This document shows, piece after piece, positions 5,826 through 7,448 of a DNA stretch of 7,448 bases. The stretch is from Betaproteobacteria bacterium (GTDB taxonomy: Bacteria > Pseudomonadota > Gammaproteobacteria > Burkholderiales > JAHFRG01). Below the pieces are notes generated by a model that had not been told where the DNA came from, did not search any database, and worked only from the letters and a program-made list of their open reading frames with translations. The DNA lies in the NCBI GenBank assembly GCA_023258935.1, contig JAHFRG010000078.1, forward strand, positions 1-7,448, in the 5' to 3' direction. Numbering within the stretch: position 1 is the first letter of the stretch; each line of letters begins with the position of its first letter. The position numbers and the translations under genes were made by a program.

Positions 5826-7091
5826 ATGAAAGATAAAAACATCCAGCCGATACGCGGCATGAGCGATGTCCTGCCGGGCCAAACCTACTTGTGGGAATAC
5901 CTTGAAGATACCGTGCGCGCCTGGCTGCAAAGTTACGGCTACCTCAATATCCGCACGCCTATCCTGGAGAAAACTGATCTTTTCGTGCGTTCGATCGGGG
6001 AAACGACAGACATCGTCGAGAAGGAAATGTACACCTTTACCGACCGGCTGAACGGAGAGAGTCTGACCCTGCGTCCGGAAGGCACGGCATCTTGCGTGCG
6101 AGCCGTATTGCAACACAATTTGCTTTATTCGGGCCCGCAACGACTTTATTATACGGGGCCGATGTTCCGCCACGAGCGCCCGCAGCAGGGACGCTTCCGT
6201 CAATTCCACCAGGTAGGGGTCGAAGCGCTGGGTTATCCCGGACCGGACATTGACGCCGAGCACATCATCATGTGCGAGCGGCTGTGGAACAAGTTGGGCT
6301 TGACTGGTATCAAATTGCGAATGAATACGCTGGGAAGCGTGGATTGTCGTGCGCGTTACCGCGAGCGCCTGAAAAAATATCTGACCCCGTTTGGAAATAA
6401 ACTGGGCGACTCGGTGCGCAACCGCGTGGAAAGGAACCCGCTGCGCGTGCTGGACAGCAAGGATCCCGCATTGCAGCCAATCATCGATGGCGCGCCGCGT
6501 TTGCTTGACGATATTGATGAGGCCTCCCGCAAGCACTTCGAAGAGCTGCAAGCAACATTGCGCCGCGCCGGGATTGCTTTCGAAATCAATCCGCGCTTGG
6601 TGCGCGGACTGGATTACTACAATTTGACCGTATTCGAATGGATGTCGGATAAACTGGGAGCACAAAACACGGTGTGCGCTGGCGGCCGTTATGACAGCCT
6701 GGTGGAACAATTGGGCGGCAAGCCCGCACCTGCTTGCGGCTATGCCATGGGAATCGAACGCTTGCTGGCACTGTTGCAGGAGGGGGCGGCCGTTGCGCAG
6801 CCTGCCGACGTTTATCTGGTGCATCAGGGCGAAGCGGCTGATAAATTCGCGCTTCAGGTTGCGGAAAAACTGCGCGACAGCGGGATACGCGTGATAGTGC
6901 ACTGCGGCGGCGGCAGCTTCAAGTCACAGATGAAAAGAGCCGACTCAAGCGGCGCGCGCTTTGCCGTCATCATCGGCGATGACGAAGCGCAGGCGCAACA
7001 AGCCAGCCTAAAGCCCTTGCGCGAAAGCGGTGAACAGATCCGCACCGGAATAACAGAGATTGTCGATATGCTGAGGAAACACCATGTATGA
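5826..7091 (+). CDS. hisS: Histidyl-tRNA synthetase
   Basis: HisRS is a class II aminoacyl-tRNA synthetase that charges tRNA-His with histidine at the expense of ATP in the cytosol. The 421 residues match the bacterial length (E. coli 424). Residues 5-12 (NIQPIRGM) give the canonical N-terminus and support the start at ATG 5826. Landmarks are LRPEGTASCVRA at 82-93, motif 2 YYTGPMFRHERPQQGRFRQFHQ at about 108-129, the histidine-binding VRGLDYYNLTVFE at 259-271, AGGRYDSLVEQLGG at 285-298 and motif 3 GYAMGIERLLAL at 305-316. The C-terminal anticodon-binding domain covers about 326-421. No purine-rich ribosome site is visible before the start, which is unusual for an essential gene that is not directly overlapped by rodZ. 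Its stop overlaps the yfgM start by 8 nt. All catalytic motifs appear intact. Confidence 0.98.
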   Translation: MKDKNIQPIRGMSDVLPGQTYLWEYLEDTVRAWLQSYGYLNIRTPILEKTDLFVRSIGETTDIVEKEMYTFTDRLNGESLTLRPEGTASCVRAVLQHNLLYSGPQRLYYTGPMFRHERPQQGRFRQFHQVGVEALGYPGPDIDAEHIIMCERLWNKLGLTGIKLRMNTLGSVDCRARYRERLKKYLTPFGNKLGDSVRNRVERNPLRVLDSKDPALQPIIDGAPRLLDDIDEASRKHFEELQATLRRAGIAFEINPRLVRGLDYYNLTVFEWMSDKLGAQNTVCAGGRYDSLVEQLGGKPAPACGYAMGIERLLALLQEGAAVAQPADVYLVHQGEAADKFALQVAEKLRDSGIRVIVHCGGGSFKSQMKRADSSGARFAVIIGDDEAQAQQASLKPLRESGEQIRTGITEIVDMLRKHHV

Positions 7092-7448
7092 TTTGCAAGA
7101 GCAGGAACAAATAGATGCGCTGAAAGCTTGGTGGAAGGAAAATGGGCGCGTGGTAATTCTTACCATCATTGCATTTGTTGTTGCGGCGGCGGGTATCCAG
7201 GGGTGGCGGTACTATCAGCAATCCCAGGCACAGCAGGCCGCTGAACTATACGGCGCCTTGCAGCAATTAGTTCCGGAAAATAATGCTAAAAAAATCCGCG
7301 AAACCTCTGCAACCATCATTGAAAAGTTTTCTTCTACTGCCTATGCGCCGCGCGCCGCGCTGATTGCAGCAAAGATTAATTACCAGGCGGGAGACGCGCA
7401 AAGCGCAAAGTTGCAGCTGCAATGGGTCATTGACCACGCAGCTGAAGA
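7084..7448 (+). CDS. yfgM: YfgM family TPR-like inner-membrane protein (5' part, runs off the window)
   Basis: YfgM is an inner-membrane protein with a periplasmic TPR domain. In E. coli it associates with the SecYEG translocon and PpiD and helps periplasmic chaperone traffic. Only the first 121 codons are present. The start at ATG 7084 is preceded by TGAGGA (7072-7077) at 6-nt spacing and overlaps the hisS 3' end by 8 nt in another frame. The N-terminus begins MYDLQEQEQIDALKAWWKEN, the typical short cytoplasmic arm, followed by one transmembrane helix at about residues 22-41. An alanine/glutamine-rich helical region follows that resembles TPR packing (SSTAYAPRAALIAAKINYQAGD at 80-101). The reading frame is open to the last base. 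Position directly after hisS is the conserved proteobacterial arrangement, where bamB and der usually follow outside this window. Confidence 0.92.
   Translation, partial: MYDLQEQEQIDALKAWWKENGRVVILTIIAFVVAAAGIQGWRYYQQSQAQQAAELYGALQQLVPENNAKKIRETSATIIEKFSSTAYAPRAALIAAKINYQAGDAQSAKLQLQWVIDHAAE

Noticed and set aside
5822..5827. Perfect TATAAT at the hisS start codon as a promoter
   Set aside because: Transcription would start inside hisS downstream of its ATG, and no -35 box is present at 16-18 bp.
5808..6902. 364-codon open frame on the minus strand opposite hisS
   Set aside because: It lies entirely antisense to a gene with all class II synthetase motifs, has no recognisable domain, and its composition (many His/Gln/Arg/Ala) is typical of a shadow frame.

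Overview
The window looks like a chromosomal segment of a betaproteobacterium, most likely near the Nitrosomonadales. This rests on the gene order ndk-rlmN-pilW-rodZ-hisS-yfgM, which is the conserved proteobacterial 'hisS neighbourhood', and on the proteobacterial look of the encoded HisRS, RlmN and Ndk. Base composition is moderate (G+C estimated by eye a little above 50%), and every gene is on the + strand. I see no rRNA, tRNA, CRISPR array, insertion sequence or phage gene.

The left part (about 1-2470) is a loose accessory block. It holds a PEBP/YbhB-type protein with a possible dual start (38-631) and a circularly permuted YpsA/SLOG protein of the 'putative molybdenum carrier' family whose nucleotide-binding motif lies upstream of any ATG (633-1088). 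A very AT-rich 139-bp spacer with small repeats follows, then a uroporphyrinogen-III synthase-type protein standing apart from hemC (1228-2028) and a small four-helix MAPEG-family membrane protein (2070-2468). These genes have no obvious shared pathway.

The right part (2610-7448) is a tightly packed housekeeping block: ndk, rlmN, pilW/pilF, rodZ, hisS and the 5' part of yfgM. From ndk to rodZ each stop codon overlaps the next start by 1-4 nt, and hisS and yfgM overlap by 8 nt, so translational coupling is likely. The genes serve nucleotide balancing, 23S rRNA/tRNA A2 methylation, type IV pilus secretin assembly, cell-shape control, histidyl-tRNA charging and envelope protein handling.

The usual ispG gene between rodZ and hisS is missing. 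Only 69 bp separate the two, and they carry no recognisable ispG remnant.

I found no convincing new multi-gene system. The points most worth a second look are the non-ATG start and 7-C run of the SLOG gene, the missing ispG, the dual start of the PEBP gene, the repeat-bearing AT-rich spacer before the solitary hemD, and the NPV tandem repeat in the RodZ linker.
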